Assembly (NCBI RefSeq): GCF_014873955.1
Contig: NZ_JADBED010000001.1
Coordinates: 1,674,001-1,738,000 of the forward strand
Direction of reading: 5' to 3'
Source of the DNA: Nesterenkonia lutea
Lineage (GTDB): Bacteria; Actinomycetota; Actinomycetes; Actinomycetales; Micrococcaceae
DNA: 64,000 nucleotides
The position numbers and the translations under genes are program-made. Shown piece by piece: positions 17,203 to 26,574 of the stretch (position 1 is its first letter; each line of letters opens with the position of its first letter). The notes beneath the pieces are model-generated. The model was given only the letters and a program-made list of their open reading frames with translations. It had not been told where the DNA came from and searched no databases.

Positions 17203-17736
17203 GTGAGCCTGTCCAACACCGATCCGTCACAGTTCAAACACACAGCAGATCCTGAGCAGAATACTCCGCTCTACGGCGCCACGCTGGGCCAAGCCGTGCG
17301 GCGGTTCTTCGGCAAGTACGCGCATTTCAAGGGGTACGCCTCGCGCAGCGAATACTGGTGGGTACAGCTCTTCACGAACGTCGTCAGCGGGCTGATCGCG
17401 ATCCCCTACCTGCGCACATATGATCCTGCGCTGGGCTACTTCGACCTGACTCAGGGCACCGGAAACGTCGAGGGACTCGTCCTCATGAGCGCGCTCGCGG
17501 CTTTCATCTGGGGCGTCGTGACGGTCCTTCCGATGCTTGCCCTTAGCTGGCGAAGGCTGCACGACGCAGGACTCCCAGGACCTATGTACTTCCTGTGGCT
17601 GATCCCCTTCATCGGCCCGATCATCGTGCTGGTCCTGATGATCCTGCCGACTCGGCCTGAGAAGCACATCCATGCCTGGGAGTACCCGACGGAACCATCG
17701 GCCGAGGCACAGAATGTAGGACGTCCCCTCCCCTAG
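17203..17736 (+). CDS. DUF805 family membrane protein
   Basis: A 177-residue membrane protein. Seen: the DUF805 entry motif RRFFGKYAHFKGYASRSEYW, a long membrane hairpin, LSWRRLHDAGLPGP (the conserved RRLHD), a final hydrophobic pair around LIPFIGPIIVLVLMIL, and a short polar tail. Function of the family is unknown. GGAG at 17191-17194 lies eight bases before the GTG at 17203, which is therefore preferred; the ATG at 17197 is close behind and the frame start at 16951 is unlikely. Confidence 0.8.
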   Translation: MSLSNTDPSQFKHTADPEQNTPLYGATLGQAVRRFFGKYAHFKGYASRSEYWWVQLFTNVVSGLIAIPYLRTYDPALGYFDLTQGTGNVEGLVLMSALAAFIWGVVTVLPMLALSWRRLHDAGLPGPMYFLWLIPFIGPIIVLVLMILPTRPEKHIHAWEYPTEPSAEAQNVGRPLP

Positions 17737-17760
17737 GCTCTCTTCTTCGTCAGTGCGGCC

Positions 17761-18819
17761 TCACGATTCCAGCAGCCGCTTCCGTTCGGTCTCCACGTCA
17801 TAGTCCGCCGCGGGCCAGCGCAGGTTCAGATCCGCGAACGCCGCGATGAGCAGCTCCTGCACCGCCAGTCGGGAGTACCACTTGCGGTCTGCGCCGATCA
17901 CATGCCAGGGCGCGTGGTCGGCGTCGGTGGCTTCCAGCAGATACGCGTGGATCGACTGGTAGAGGGAGAACTGAGCGCGGGAATCGGCGTCGGAGGGGTC
18001 GTACTTCCAGTGCTTCTCCTCGCGGTCCAGCCGGGAGATCAGCCGATCCAGCTGCTCCTCCGGGGAGACATGCAGCATGACCTTGATGATCACGAACCCC
18101 TGACGAACCAGTTCAAGCTCGAAGAGCTTCAGCGCCTCAGTGCGGCGCTCCAGCTCCTCCGTGCTCTCGCTGCCGGTGATGGTGGGAACCAGCACGTCCT
18201 CGTAGTGCGAGCGGTCAAAGACTCCCACATGCCCTGGCCGCGGGAGCCTGCGGATCACGCGCTCCAGGTAGTGCTCGCCGTTCTCCTCGGGGGTGGGCTT
18301 GCCGAACCCGGCCACCTCCACGCCCATGGGGTCCATGGAGCTGACCACCTGCTTGACCACTCCACCTTTGCCGGCGGCATCCATGCCCTGCAGGATCAGC
18401 AGCACGCGCGGTCCGCGGGCCAGGCCGCTGAGGGCGCTCTCCACCTCGGGAGAGAACAGCTCCTCGCGGCGGGCCTTCTCCTGCGGGGAGCGGCGCGGCA
18501 CCCGGGCGGCGATCGCCTTGGCCACCTCCCGCTGCTCGGCCTCCGGGGCGGAGACCACGTGGGCCCACATGAGCTCCTGCAGATCAGCCAGCATCTCGGC
18601 GCGTTCGGCGAGCGCGTCCTCGCCGTCGTCCTTCTTGCCCTTGAAGCCCACCTTCTTGCGAGTCGGTGCGTCGGGGAGGCTGAACGGGGAGGCGAACTGG
18701 CTGACCCGCCAGAGGCTGCGGGGGTCGCCCTCGAACGGGGTCTTCTTCGCACCCTTGGGCCCCCGCACACCGGTCAGCGAAACATCGAGAGGGGCGGGGT
18801 TCTGATCATTCTTGGGCAA
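17761..18819 (-). CDS. Polyphosphate kinase 2 family protein
   Basis: About 352 residues. PPK2 enzymes transfer phosphate between polyphosphate and nucleotides. Seen: Walker A GMDAAGKGGVVKQVV, the substrate segment GVEVAGFGKPTPEE, the lid/Walker B block VGVFDRSHYEDVLVP, and IIKVMLHVSPEEQLDRLISR. The C-terminal APWHVIGADRKWYSRLAV is typical of the PPK2 branch found in actinobacteria. The frame opens at a TTG at 18852, but a perfect AAGGAG lies six bases before the TTG at 18819 (TTGCCCAAGAAT), so the protein should start MPKNDQ. Whether it makes or consumes NTP cannot be read from sequence. Confidence 0.87.
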   Translation of the reverse strand: MPKNDQNPAPLDVSLTGVRGPKGAKKTPFEGDPRSLWRVSQFASPFSLPDAPTRKKVGFKGKKDDGEDALAERAEMLADLQELMWAHVVSAPEAEQREVAKAIAARVPRRSPQEKARREELFSPEVESALSGLARGPRVLLILQGMDAAGKGGVVKQVVSSMDPMGVEVAGFGKPTPEENGEHYLERVIRRLPRPGHVGVFDRSHYEDVLVPTITGSESTEELERRTEALKLFELELVRQGFVIIKVMLHVSPEEQLDRLISRLDREEKHWKYDPSDADSRAQFSLYQSIHAYLLEATDADHAPWHVIGADRKWYSRLAVQELLIAAFADLNLRWPAADYDVETERKRLLES

Positions 18820-18857
18820 GGCGTCTCCTTGTGGCGAGTGGTCTGAGGGCAAGTATG

Positions 18858-19748
18858 TCAGCCGAACTGGCGCGGTGACCTGCGGAGGAAGTCATCGGCG
18901 ATGTCGTTGAACTGCGACCACTTCACCCCTTCGTGGGAGTTGATGTGCTCGATCAGCCGCTCCAGCATCAGCAGCACCTGCGGACGCCCGGAGACGTCCG
19001 GGTGGATGGTGATGGTGAAGACCGCGTAGTCACTCTCCCGGTAGACCCAGTCGAACTGGTCGCGCCAGATCTCCTCGAGCTGGCGCGGGTTCACGAAGCC
19101 GTGGCTGTTGGGACTGGACTTGATGAACATCATCGGCGGCAGGTCATCGAGGTACCAGGAGGCCGGGATCTCGACCAGATCGGTCTCCTCCCCCCGGATG
19201 AGCGGCTTCATCCAACTGCTGGCAGGCTTGTCGTAGTCGATCTTGGACTGTTCCCAGTTGTCCCCGGCGCGCACGTAGTAGGGCTCGAAGTCCCGGTGCA
19301 TCAGCGAGTGGTCGTATTTGATGCCCTGTTCCAGCAAGAGCTCATTGGTGATGGCGGAGAACTCCCACCACGGGGCCACATATCCGGTGGGGCGGCGTCC
19401 GGCGCGCTTCTCGATCAGGTCGATGCAGTAGGTCAGGATCTCGGTCTCCTGCTCGCGGGTCATCGCGATCGGGTTCTCGTGGCTGTAGCCATGCACCCCG
19501 ATCTCGTGGCCGGCGGCGACCACCTGGTCAAACTGCTGGGGGAAGGTCTCGATGGAATGTCCGGGCCAGAACCAGGTGGAGGGAAGGTCATACTTCGCCA
19601 GCAGCTTGTTCAGCCGGGGCACCCCGACCTCGCCGGCGAACATGCCGCGGGAGATGTCGCCCGGGGAGTCCTCCCCGCCATAGGAGCCCAGCCAGCCGCC
19701 GACCGCGTCGACGTCGATACCGAGGGCTACATAGATCTCTTTGGCCAT
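18858..19748 (-). CDS. NodB-type polysaccharide deacetylase family hydrolase (PuuE/HpPgdA-like)
   Basis: A 296-residue metal-dependent hydrolase. Seen: the first metal Asp in [22 protein letters not shown], the H-x3-H metal motif in VHGYSHENP, and [12 protein letters not shown]. There is no signal peptide, so it acts in the cytosol, unlike cell-wall deacetylases. This cytosolic branch includes allantoinase PuuE, imide hydrolases and H. pylori HP0310. It lies 60 bp after an asparaginase gene on the same strand, which may suggest amide or imide catabolism (inference). AGAGAGGTGG precedes the ATG. Confidence 0.83.
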   Translation of the reverse strand: MAKEIYVALGIDVDAVGGWLGSYGGEDSPGDISRGMFAGEVGVPRLNKLLAKYDLPSTWFWPGHSIETFPQQFDQVVAAGHEIGVHGYSHENPIAMTREQETEILTYCIDLIEKRAGRRPTGYVAPWWEFSAITNELLLEQGIKYDHSLMHRDFEPYYVRAGDNWEQSKIDYDKPASSWMKPLIRGEETDLVEIPASWYLDDLPPMMFIKSSPNSHGFVNPRQLEEIWRDQFDWVYRESDYAVFTITIHPDVSGRPQVLLMLERLIEHINSHEGVKWSQFNDIADDFLRRSPRQFG

Positions 19749-19807
19749 GATGCGCCACCTCTCTTCTGTGTTGTGCGGTTTCTGATTGCGCCAGTGGTCT
19801 TCTGCGT

Positions 19808-20815
19808 CTATCCCGCCGAGGTCAGCCGCGCCGCCAGCAACTCCCGGGCTTCTTCCACCGGGTGGGTGCTGCTCAGCAGCGCCATCAGGATCCTCGCCTG
19901 GGTGGCGGGGAGGTCACCGAGCGGCACGGCCCCGGCAGCGACGGCGTCCACTGCGCCCCCTCCCCCGTAGATCACCGCGACAGGTCCGCCCCCGGTGCGC
20001 GTGCCCAGGCCCACCAGCACGCCCTGGGCGATGGCCTCTTGGATCGCCTGGACCAGCGCGCTCCCGGGGTTCCCGGCTCCGGCGCCGAGGACGATGACAC
20101 CGGTGGCACCAGCGTCCACGGCAGCGCGGAGAAGCGTGGCGTCTGCGCCGGGATAGCCCAGCACCATGTCCACCCGCTGGCGCTCAAACTCGTGGTCAGG
20201 CAGCGGGAGCGGCTCTGCCCAGAGTGCGCGGGTGAAGAAGCGCGGGCTCAATCCGGTGATGGTGCCCAGCGCTCCGGCGCTGCGGTGTCGGAACGGCTGG
20301 GGAGCCAGAGTATGCGCCTTGCGCAGGCCCAGCGCGGCGTGGATCTCCCCACCGAAGACCAGAAGCACCCCCTGCTCCCGCGAGTCCGGGGAGGCGGCGG
20401 TGAGGATCGCGTCGCGAAGATTGCGGGGCCCGTCGCTGTCGGGGTGATCGGGGCTTCGCTGGGCTCCGGTGAGCACCACCGGACGGGGATCATCATGGGT
20501 GAAGCCCAGCAGCGCGAGCGTCTCTTCCATGGTGTCCGTGCCGTGGGTGACGACGACGCCGTCCACGTCCTCCCGGTGGAGGATCTCTGCGACGGCGTGG
20601 GCGATGCGGGAGAGGTCTGCGAAGGCGAAGTTGAACGAGTTCTGTACGCCGAGGTCCTGGGGCTCCAGCGCAATGCCCGGACCGAAGTCGTCGAAGCCGT
20701 GCTTGTCCAGGGCCGCGATCAGATCGGCCGCGTTGTCCTTGGCCCGAGATCCACCCTCGGAATGCTGCCGCGAGGAGATGGTCCCACCTGTGGCCAGGAC
20801 GACGATCCGAGTCAT
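19808..20815 (-). CDS. Type II-like L-asparaginase/glutaminase
   Basis: About 335 residues; hydrolyses asparagine (possibly glutamine) to the acid and ammonia. Seen: the first catalytic-Thr motif [12 protein letters not shown] at the very N-terminus, the second motif [17 protein letters not shown] at about 80-97, and [19 protein letters not shown]. The frame runs upstream to 21115, but family proteins begin at VLATGGTI, and GAGG lies five bases before the ATG at 20815. No signal peptide is visible, so it is probably cytosolic. It is upstream of the NodB-like hydrolase in the same direction and may be co-transcribed. Confidence 0.9.
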   Translation of the reverse strand: MTRIVVLATGGTISSRQHSEGGSRAKDNAADLIAALDKHGFDDFGPGIALEPQDLGVQNSFNFAFADLSRIAHAVAEILHREDVDGVVVTHGTDTMEETLALLGFTHDDPRPVVLTGAQRSPDHPDSDGPRNLRDAILTAASPDSREQGVLLVFGGEIHAALGLRKAHTLAPQPFRHRSAGALGTITGLSPRFFTRALWAEPLPLPDHEFERQRVDMVLGYPGADATLLRAAVDAGATGVIVLGAGAGNPGSALVQAIQEAIAQGVLVGLGTRTGGGPVAVIYGGGGAVDAVAAGAVPLGDLPATQARILMALLSSTHPVEEARELLAARLTSAG

Positions 20816-21034
20816 GTCAGCCTCGATTCCGCTGGACGCCTCTTTCGTTTCTGAGTCCATCACAGACTGACGGCCAGGACAACGATCCTTTGTCGATTCC
20901 TTCGCACGAGCATCGGTGCCGCCGAGCGTGTCCGTGCTCACACCTAAAGTCATCTCTACTGGCGCAGAACCCGTTTTGTTCTCAGCGTCGGTGCACTGGA
21001 ACTTCCAGTGAATGACCCGAGGGAAAGGGACACC

Positions 21035-21709
21035 ATGAATCACTCGCACCAGAACGACCATCCCACCGAGCAGCACCAGCCCTACTCCGAACAGTCCGCA
21101 GGAGCGGCATGGCAAGAGCCTGTCACTGCAGAGCCCGTTGACCAGTTGAAGAAGAAGCGGCGATGGCCCTGGATGGTCGGACTCTTCGTGGCTCTGTTCG
21201 CCGGAGTGGGCATCGGCACCAGCGGCGAGGCCGAGCCGGAGGTCATCACCGAGACGGAGACGGAGACCGTCACCGAAGAGGTGGAGGTCGAGCCGGCGGA
21301 TCTTCAGGAGCGCCGCGACGAGATCACCGAGGACGAGGAGGCCCTGGAGGCTCGAACCGCAGAGCTCGATGACCGTGAAGCAGCTCTCGACGAGCGCGAA
21401 GAAGAACTGGCGTCCCAGGCTCAGGAGGCGGCTGAGACCGAGGAAGCGGTCCAGGAGGAGGAGCAGGCATCCAGCTCTGGCTCGATCCCCGGATCGGGCA
21501 CCTTCATCGTCGGTGAAGACATCCAGCCCGGCACCTATCGCACCGACGGCGGGTCAGGCTACTGCTATTGGGCACGCCTCTCCGGGCTCAGCGGCGAGTT
21601 CGGAGACATCATCACGAATGGTCTTCCCGATGGTCAGGGGTTCGTGACCATCGCCGAGACCGACGTCGCGTTCGAGACCAGTGACTGCGGCGAATGGACG
21701 GCTCAATAG
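21035..21709 (+). CDS. Single-pass membrane protein with coiled coil and C-terminal beta domain
   Basis: About 224 residues. A polar His/Gln-rich N-terminus of about 45 residues is followed by one membrane segment (WPWMVGLFVALFAGVGIGT) and then a long charged coiled coil (about residues 75-155, heptads rich in Glu, Arg and Ala). The C-terminal domain, GSGTFIVGEDIQPGTYRTDG through YCYWARLSGLSGEF to FETSDCGEW, recurs at the end of many actinobacterial envelope proteins and has no assigned role. The two Cys in YCYW and SDCGEW could form an extracellular disulfide. AAAGGGA precedes the ATG at 21035. Confidence 0.75.
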   Translation: MNHSHQNDHPTEQHQPYSEQSAGAAWQEPVTAEPVDQLKKKRRWPWMVGLFVALFAGVGIGTSGEAEPEVITETETETVTEEVEVEPADLQERRDEITEDEEALEARTAELDDREAALDEREEELASQAQEAAETEEAVQEEEQASSSGSIPGSGTFIVGEDIQPGTYRTDGGSGYCYWARLSGLSGEFGDIITNGLPDGQGFVTIAETDVAFETSDCGEWTAQ

Positions 21710-21740
21710 ACCGTCGCCGGGAGGAGGGGGTGCGTGAGCT

Positions 21741-21758
21741 GTCCGAGTCGCTTCGGAC
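21741..21758. terminator. Hairpin between convergent genes
   Basis: GTCCGA and TCGGAC around a six-base loop form a small stem between the 3' ends of the coiled-coil gene and the convergent Tct permease. There is no T-run, so a terminator role is tentative. Confidence 0.35.
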
Positions 21759-21816
21759 TGGCCCTTGCGCAGCCTCTCCCCTCCGTCTGAACGGCGTCGG
21801 CGTCGACGTCGACCGT

Positions 21817-24042
21817 CTAGAACAGGTCGGCGAGCCGCCCACCGCCGAGCAGGCCCGGCAGGATGGTCGGCAGCGACCCAGGCCAGAACTGGGTGGGCGA
21901 GAAGATGCCCAGCAGCACCAGCAGCACACCCATGAAGACAGCGACGTAGATTCCTGCGCGCCACTTGTCGGGGTCGAAGCTGCGCACATAGGCCGCGATC
22001 AGGAAAGGCATCGCGAGGAAGCCGATCACCACGGTGCCCACGATGAATCCGATGAGCCAGATCAAGATCTTGACGTGCTTCTTGAAGTCGCTGAAGGAGA
22101 CGCTGGGACCTTCCGGCGGCTTCACGGTCTTGGCACCGGACGCCTGCACCTTGGGACGGAGCACGGGAAGCAGCTCGCCGATGAGCACCAGCACGAGGAA
22201 GCCGAGCATGAGGCAGGAGACGATCATGGGGAACAGACCCATATCGTCCTCATACTGCATGGAAGCCACCAGGAAGGCGGCCGCGAGCAGCAGCAGAGCC
22301 GTGGCGAAACCGACGCCGATCAGCCGCCAGCGCAGCGCCAGTTTCGCGCTGTTCTCCGCGGTGACGAGTTCATCCTCGGTGGGTGCTGGATCGGCCGAGG
22401 TTGCGCCCTGGGTCATCGTGGCACCTTCGGAAGGTTCCGGGGAGACGCCCGGCCCGTGGACCGGTGAGCCGCCGGACCCACCCCGCGCGGGGGTCAGGCT
22501 GCTGACGGCCTCGCCGCCGCGGAAGGGGCCGGCGTCGTCGTCGGTCTTTCTCTTCCGACCCGAGATGCCCACCAGTACGAACGAGGCGACCATGGCGATG
22601 ATCAGGGTCCAGACGATCCAGCCGTCGAAGAGGGCCAGGTAGTTGCCCTGGGACATGGTCACGCTCTGCACGAAGGTGCGCTCGGCCTCGACGCCCAACA
22701 GATATCCCAGGATGAGGCTGATCGCGGGGTAGTTGAACAGCCCCATCCCATAGGCGACGAAGGCCGCCACAAAGACGATGCTGAGGTCCCACACGTTGCC
22801 GCGGTAGAGGTAGGCACCGATCAGGGCGCAGACGATCACGACGGGCACCAGGAAGGCGGTGCTGATTCCGGTCACCCGGGTCACCAGCGGACCCGCTGCG
22901 GCACCCATGGCCACCACGGCGATCTGACCGAGCACCAGGGCGAGCACGATGATCATGACCAGGTCAAGATCATAGGAGAACAGCGTGCTTCCCAGCGGGA
23001 CGCCATGCATCAGAAGGGCACCCAGCAGGACGGCGGTGTTCGGGTCACCGGGGATGCCGAAGGCCAGCGTCGGCATGAGCGCGCCGCCGTCCTTGCCGTT
23101 GTTGGCGGTCTCCGAGGCGATGACGCCCTTGGGTGCGAAGTCATCGTCGCCGGGCTTGTCGCGGTGGAGGTTCCTGGCGACCAGGTGGCTGATGAAGCTG
23201 GAGGTGGCTCCGCCGATGGCGGGGATGATGCCCAGGCCCACACCGATCAGCGAGCTGCGGATGGTGACCACGGGGCGGCGGACCACGTCCATGACGCCCT
23301 GCCGCGCCTGGCGTCCGTAGTTCTTCGTATCCACCACGGCTGCACTGGCGACGCTCTCGTCCACCACGGTGCGCCGGGCACCCAGCATGATCATGGGCAC
23401 GATGGCGAAGACGCCGACCAGCAGCGCGGCCATCGGGACGCCGTCGTAGAGAAAGTCCATCCCGCCGGTGAAGCGCTCACCCGGGAAGACGTAGTTGCGA
23501 CCCACGAAGGCCAGCAGCAGGCCGAATGCGCCTGCCGCCAGACCCTTGAGGGTGTTGCCCTTCGAGGCCAGTGCGATCATGGCGATGCCGAAGATGACCA
23601 GCCAGAAGGTCTCCTTGGCCCCGAAGGCGGAGATCACGATCGGGATGACCGGGATCACCGCGAACAGGACGAGCGCTCCGATGACCGCCCCAGCGATGCA
23701 GGACGCCCCGGAGATGAAGATCGCTCGGACAGCCTCACCTCGCAGCGCCATGGGGTGGCCATCGAAGGTCGTCACGACATTCGCCGGGGTGCCCGGCGTA
23801 TTGATCAGGATCGCCGGAAGGGCACCCCCGAACGATGCCGCAGACATGATCGAGACGAACATCAGGATCGCCAGGTGGGGATCCATCCCGTAGGTGAACG
23901 GGAGCAGCAGGATCATCGCCTGGCTCGCCCCCAGGCCGGGAAGGATCCCGAAGATCAGCCCGACGAACGCGCCCAGGAGAATCATCAGGATCCCCATCGG
24001 GGTGCCGATGAGCTCCAGGGCGATTCCTAATGCCTCTACCAT
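21817..24042 (-). CDS. Fused TctA-TctB tripartite tricarboxylate transporter permease
   Basis: A 741-residue membrane protein. Residues 1 to about 505 are a TctA large permease: IFGILPGLGASQAMILLLPF, PAILINTPGTPANVVTTFDG, GGATSSFISHLVARN and LMPTLAFGIPGDPNTAVLLGA. A Gly/Pro-rich cytoplasmic linker (about 515-570) leads to a TctB-like small subunit with four spans (about 585-735). TctA and TctB are usually separate genes, so this is a natural fusion of both membrane subunits. It works with the TctC binding protein encoded 61 bp upstream for secondary uptake of carboxylates or related acids. Confidence 0.88.
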   Translation of the reverse strand: MVEALGIALELIGTPMGILMILLGAFVGLIFGILPGLGASQAMILLLPFTYGMDPHLAILMFVSIMSAASFGGALPAILINTPGTPANVVTTFDGHPMALRGEAVRAIFISGASCIAGAVIGALVLFAVIPVIPIVISAFGAKETFWLVIFGIAMIALASKGNTLKGLAAGAFGLLLAFVGRNYVFPGERFTGGMDFLYDGVPMAALLVGVFAIVPMIMLGARRTVVDESVASAAVVDTKNYGRQARQGVMDVVRRPVVTIRSSLIGVGLGIIPAIGGATSSFISHLVARNLHRDKPGDDDFAPKGVIASETANNGKDGGALMPTLAFGIPGDPNTAVLLGALLMHGVPLGSTLFSYDLDLVMIIVLALVLGQIAVVAMGAAAGPLVTRVTGISTAFLVPVVIVCALIGAYLYRGNVWDLSIVFVAAFVAYGMGLFNYPAISLILGYLLGVEAERTFVQSVTMSQGNYLALFDGWIVWTLIIAMVASFVLVGISGRKRKTDDDAGPFRGGEAVSSLTPARGGSGGSPVHGPGVSPEPSEGATMTQGATSADPAPTEDELVTAENSAKLALRWRLIGVGFATALLLLAAAFLVASMQYEDDMGLFPMIVSCLMLGFLVLVLIGELLPVLRPKVQASGAKTVKPPEGPSVSFSDFKKHVKILIWLIGFIVGTVVIGFLAMPFLIAAYVRSFDPDKWRAGIYVAVFMGVLLVLLGIFSPTQFWPGSLPTILPGLLGGGRLADLF

Positions 24043-24103
24043 CTGATGTCCATTTCCGATCTATGTTCTACGACTGATTCGATACGCGCGAAGGCGCGGA
24101 GTG

Positions 24104-25144
24104 CTACTGACCGCCAGCTTCCAGCTGCTGCTGCAGGTCCTCGACTCCGAACTCCTCGTACTGGTCGATGACGTTCTGCACGTACTCGGAGGTCGTCTCG
24201 CGACCGATGCGCTCGGCGAGCATGGACTCCTCCATGTAGTTCTCCTCGAGCTGCGTCTGGAACTCCTCATTCTCCTCGATCAGACCGCGCACCGTATCGG
24301 CGAGCATGTCCACGGTCTCCTCATCGGTGCCGGGAGTCGTGCCGATCGGGAAGCCGAGCTGGAAGATGTCCAAGACGGGCATGTCAACGCCGAACTGCTC
24401 CTCCACGTCGGTGAACGTGGCAGCATCGGGCTGCAGCGGGTGGGGCTCTTCGGAGGCCACCAGCAGCGCGCGGAAGTCCTGGTCTGTGCCGCCGCGCAGC
24501 ATCTGTGCGGCATCGCGGCCGACCAGGTGCTGCTCGCCGGTGAGCACGCCGGACTGCGCCGCGCCGGGGTCGAAGCCGGGAGTGAAGATGAACTCGGTGT
24601 CCAGCGCGTCGAACACGGTCAGCGCGAAGGGGTTCACCGGGCTCTCGTAGCCGCTGTCGCCGTAGCGGACGGGCTCGGCGTCGACCAGGTCATCGAGAGT
24701 CTCGATGTCACTGTCGGCAGCTGTGTAGAAGGTGTAGGGCTCTTCGACCAGGGTGCCGAACCACTCGAACTCGTCATATGGGGTGTCAAGGTTGCCCAGA
24801 GCGTTGTGGATGCCCATGGTGCCGTGGACACCGATGAACAAGGTGTGGCCGTCCGGCTCGGCGTTCGCGACTTCGTTGTACGCGGCCGACTGGTTGGCGC
24901 CTGGGACGTTGTCGACGACGACAGACTCATCCCATTCTTCCTGCAGGTAGGGGGCGAGCAGGCGTGCCAGCTCATCCATGGTGGAACCCGGACCGGAGCC
25001 GACGACGATGCGAACGTTGCCGTTCGGGAAGTCCTCGCCTCCGGCGTCGCCGCCTTCAGTCTCTGCGTCGCCGTTGCCGCAGGCAGCGAGTGCGCCGATG
25101 GCAAGCGATGCGGTGGTGATGTGTGCAAGTTTTTTGATTCTCAT
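24104..25144 (-). CDS. TctC/Bug family substrate-binding lipoprotein
   Basis: About 346 residues. The signal peptide MRIKKLAHITTASLAIGA ends in the lipobox LAAC, so the protein is exported and lipidated. Bug-fold features: VRIVVGSGPGSTMDELAR (ligand carboxylate loop), VVVDNVPGANQSAAYNEVA and LFIGVHGTMGIHNALG. The frame opens at 25276, but the ATG at 25144 starts the signal peptide and has GAGGG just upstream. It lies 61 bp before the fused permease, with a short CGCGC/GCGCG hairpin at 24085-24098 in the gap that may adjust subunit ratio. The divergent AraC gene is a likely regulator. Confidence 0.9.
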   Translation of the reverse strand: MRIKKLAHITTASLAIGALAACGNGDAETEGGDAGGEDFPNGNVRIVVGSGPGSTMDELARLLAPYLQEEWDESVVVDNVPGANQSAAYNEVANAEPDGHTLFIGVHGTMGIHNALGNLDTPYDEFEWFGTLVEEPYTFYTAADSDIETLDDLVDAEPVRYGDSGYESPVNPFALTVFDALDTEFIFTPGFDPGAAQSGVLTGEQHLVGRDAAQMLRGGTDQDFRALLVASEEPHPLQPDAATFTDVEEQFGVDMPVLDIFQLGFPIGTTPGTDEETVDMLADTVRGLIEENEEFQTQLEENYMEESMLAERIGRETTSEYVQNVIDQYEEFGVEDLQQQLEAGGQ

Positions 25145-25173
25145 AATCCCTCGATCACGTGGAGTGTGCGCTG

Positions 25174-25203
25174 TGCGAACATTGTTTCCTTCTGCGAACA
25201 TGT
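25174..25203. promoter_or_regulatory. Direct repeat, possible AraC-regulator site
   Basis: TGCGAACATTG at 25174 and TGCGAACATGT at 25193 are direct repeats spaced 19 bp, upstream of tctC and facing the AraC gene. AraC-family regulators commonly bind direct repeats about two helical turns apart. Function inferred. Confidence 0.5.
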
Positions 25204-25237
25204 AATGACTATCACAGTGCAAAAAGGCTGGACAAAC

Positions 25238-25256
25238 CTTGGCAGAATGTGCCAAG
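25238..25256. promoter_or_regulatory. Perfect 19-bp inverted repeat in the tctC/araC divergent region
   Basis: CTTGGCA and TGCCAAG separated by GAATG form a perfect palindrome between the divergent tctC and AraC genes. The dimension suits a dimeric repressor operator. Which protein binds is unknown. Confidence 0.5.
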
Positions 25257-25390
25257 TGCGCCGATCTGGACGGCAAGCGGACTCATCCAGAACGGGTCCG
25301 TGCGTCTCTCCGGGCCTCACCTGGGGCGACGCGCGACTCGCCCGGCCAGCACCTATACTTGCGGCTGTCCCCCAGATGCAGAGGTGATCT

Positions 25391-26377
25391 ATGACACACT
25401 CTTCCGCGAGCCCCTCAGAGACCCCGCGCCCCGCCCATCCCTCTGCCTCGGCGCTGAGCAGGTTTTCCACGACAGGGGCCCCCGTCAGTGACCGGATCAC
25501 GCTGTGGGAGGAGTACAACGAGCAGGAGCTGTTCGGCCTGCGGTGCACCACCCTCTCGGACCGCTCCATCATGGCGACGCAGGTCAATCTCGAGATGGAC
25601 CGCATCCGGCTCGCCCACATCCAGGGCAATGAGCATGTGATCGAGCGCAGCGCCTCCAGCATCCGCAGCCACCCCGTGGATTCGGTCATGCTCTGCCTGC
25701 TGCTCCAGGGCAGCGCCTTTCTCTACCATGGTGACGGCTGCGAGACGCTCAGCGCAGGTGACGCAGTGGTCTACGACGCAAACCGTCCGTTCATGTACGG
25801 CTTCGCCTCTGACATGCGTCAAGTCATCGTCGAAGTTCCACGAGAACTGGCGAGCCCGCACTCTGGCCAGGCCGACCAGTACCGGCCCAAGGTCCTGCGC
25901 ATCGGCGACTCCGCCGCCGCCACGCAGGCCAAGCTTGCCGCCCACTCGGCGCTGATGGCGTTCCAACAGGGCGAGAATGCGAGCCCCGACGCCGAAGAGG
26001 TTCTCCTGGACGCGTTCCACCTGCTGACCGGCAGTCGGGAGCAGGCCGGGGCGCGGGCCTATCTGAACCTGGCGCAGGCCTGCATCAACTCCCGGCTCAC
26101 TGAGGAACTCAGCGTGGACCGCGTGGCGCGCGAGGTCGGAATCAGCCCCCGTCACCTGAACCGCCTCTTCACCGAGGAAGGCACGACGCCGGGACGCTTC
26201 ATCACCACGCAGCGGATGAACCTCGCGGCGCAGCTGCTCCGCGATCCCGCGAGGATGGACCTCTCGATCGCGCAGATCGGCGCACGGGCGGGACTGCCTG
26301 AACCCACCCAGTTCAGTCGAGCCTTCAAGCGACACTTCGGAATGAGTCCCCGCGAGTACCGCAGCACTTCGGACTGA
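25391..26377 (+). CDS. AraC family transcriptional regulator (AraC-binding-like N-domain)
   Basis: A 328-residue regulator. The N-terminal half (about 35-200) resembles the AraC_binding_2 ligand domain: LCLLLQGSAFLYHGDG, LSAGDAVVYDANRPFMYGF. The C-terminal two-helix-turn-helix DNA-binding domain (about 225-325) shows LSVDRVAREVGISPRHLNRL and IAQIGARAGLPEPTQFSRAF ending HFGMSPREYR. It sits between the divergent Tct transporter and a downstream aldehyde dehydrogenase and probably controls both. GAGGTGATCT precedes the ATG. The inducer may be an aromatic or carboxylic acid (inference from neighbours). Confidence 0.88.
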   Translation: MTHSSASPSETPRPAHPSASALSRFSTTGAPVSDRITLWEEYNEQELFGLRCTTLSDRSIMATQVNLEMDRIRLAHIQGNEHVIERSASSIRSHPVDSVMLCLLLQGSAFLYHGDGCETLSAGDAVVYDANRPFMYGFASDMRQVIVEVPRELASPHSGQADQYRPKVLRIGDSAAATQAKLAAHSALMAFQQGENASPDAEEVLLDAFHLLTGSREQAGARAYLNLAQACINSRLTEELSVDRVAREVGISPRHLNRLFTEEGTTPGRFITTQRMNLAAQLLRDPARMDLSIAQIGARAGLPEPTQFSRAFKRHFGMSPREYRSTSD

Positions 26378-26574
26378 GCCCCGAAGACATCTGCGGGGTG
26401 GAGCGCCTGCGGCGGGGCTGACGCGCCGGCTGCCGTTCGCGGTCACTTCTCCCCGGCGGACACCGAACTTGACCGATTCGGACGTTCCTTTGGGACGCGG
26501 CTGTGCCGCGGATCACCATGAGGGGAGCTCATGGCTGCTCCGCGGCAGCCTCCGACTCCAGAGAGGTCTCCCCG

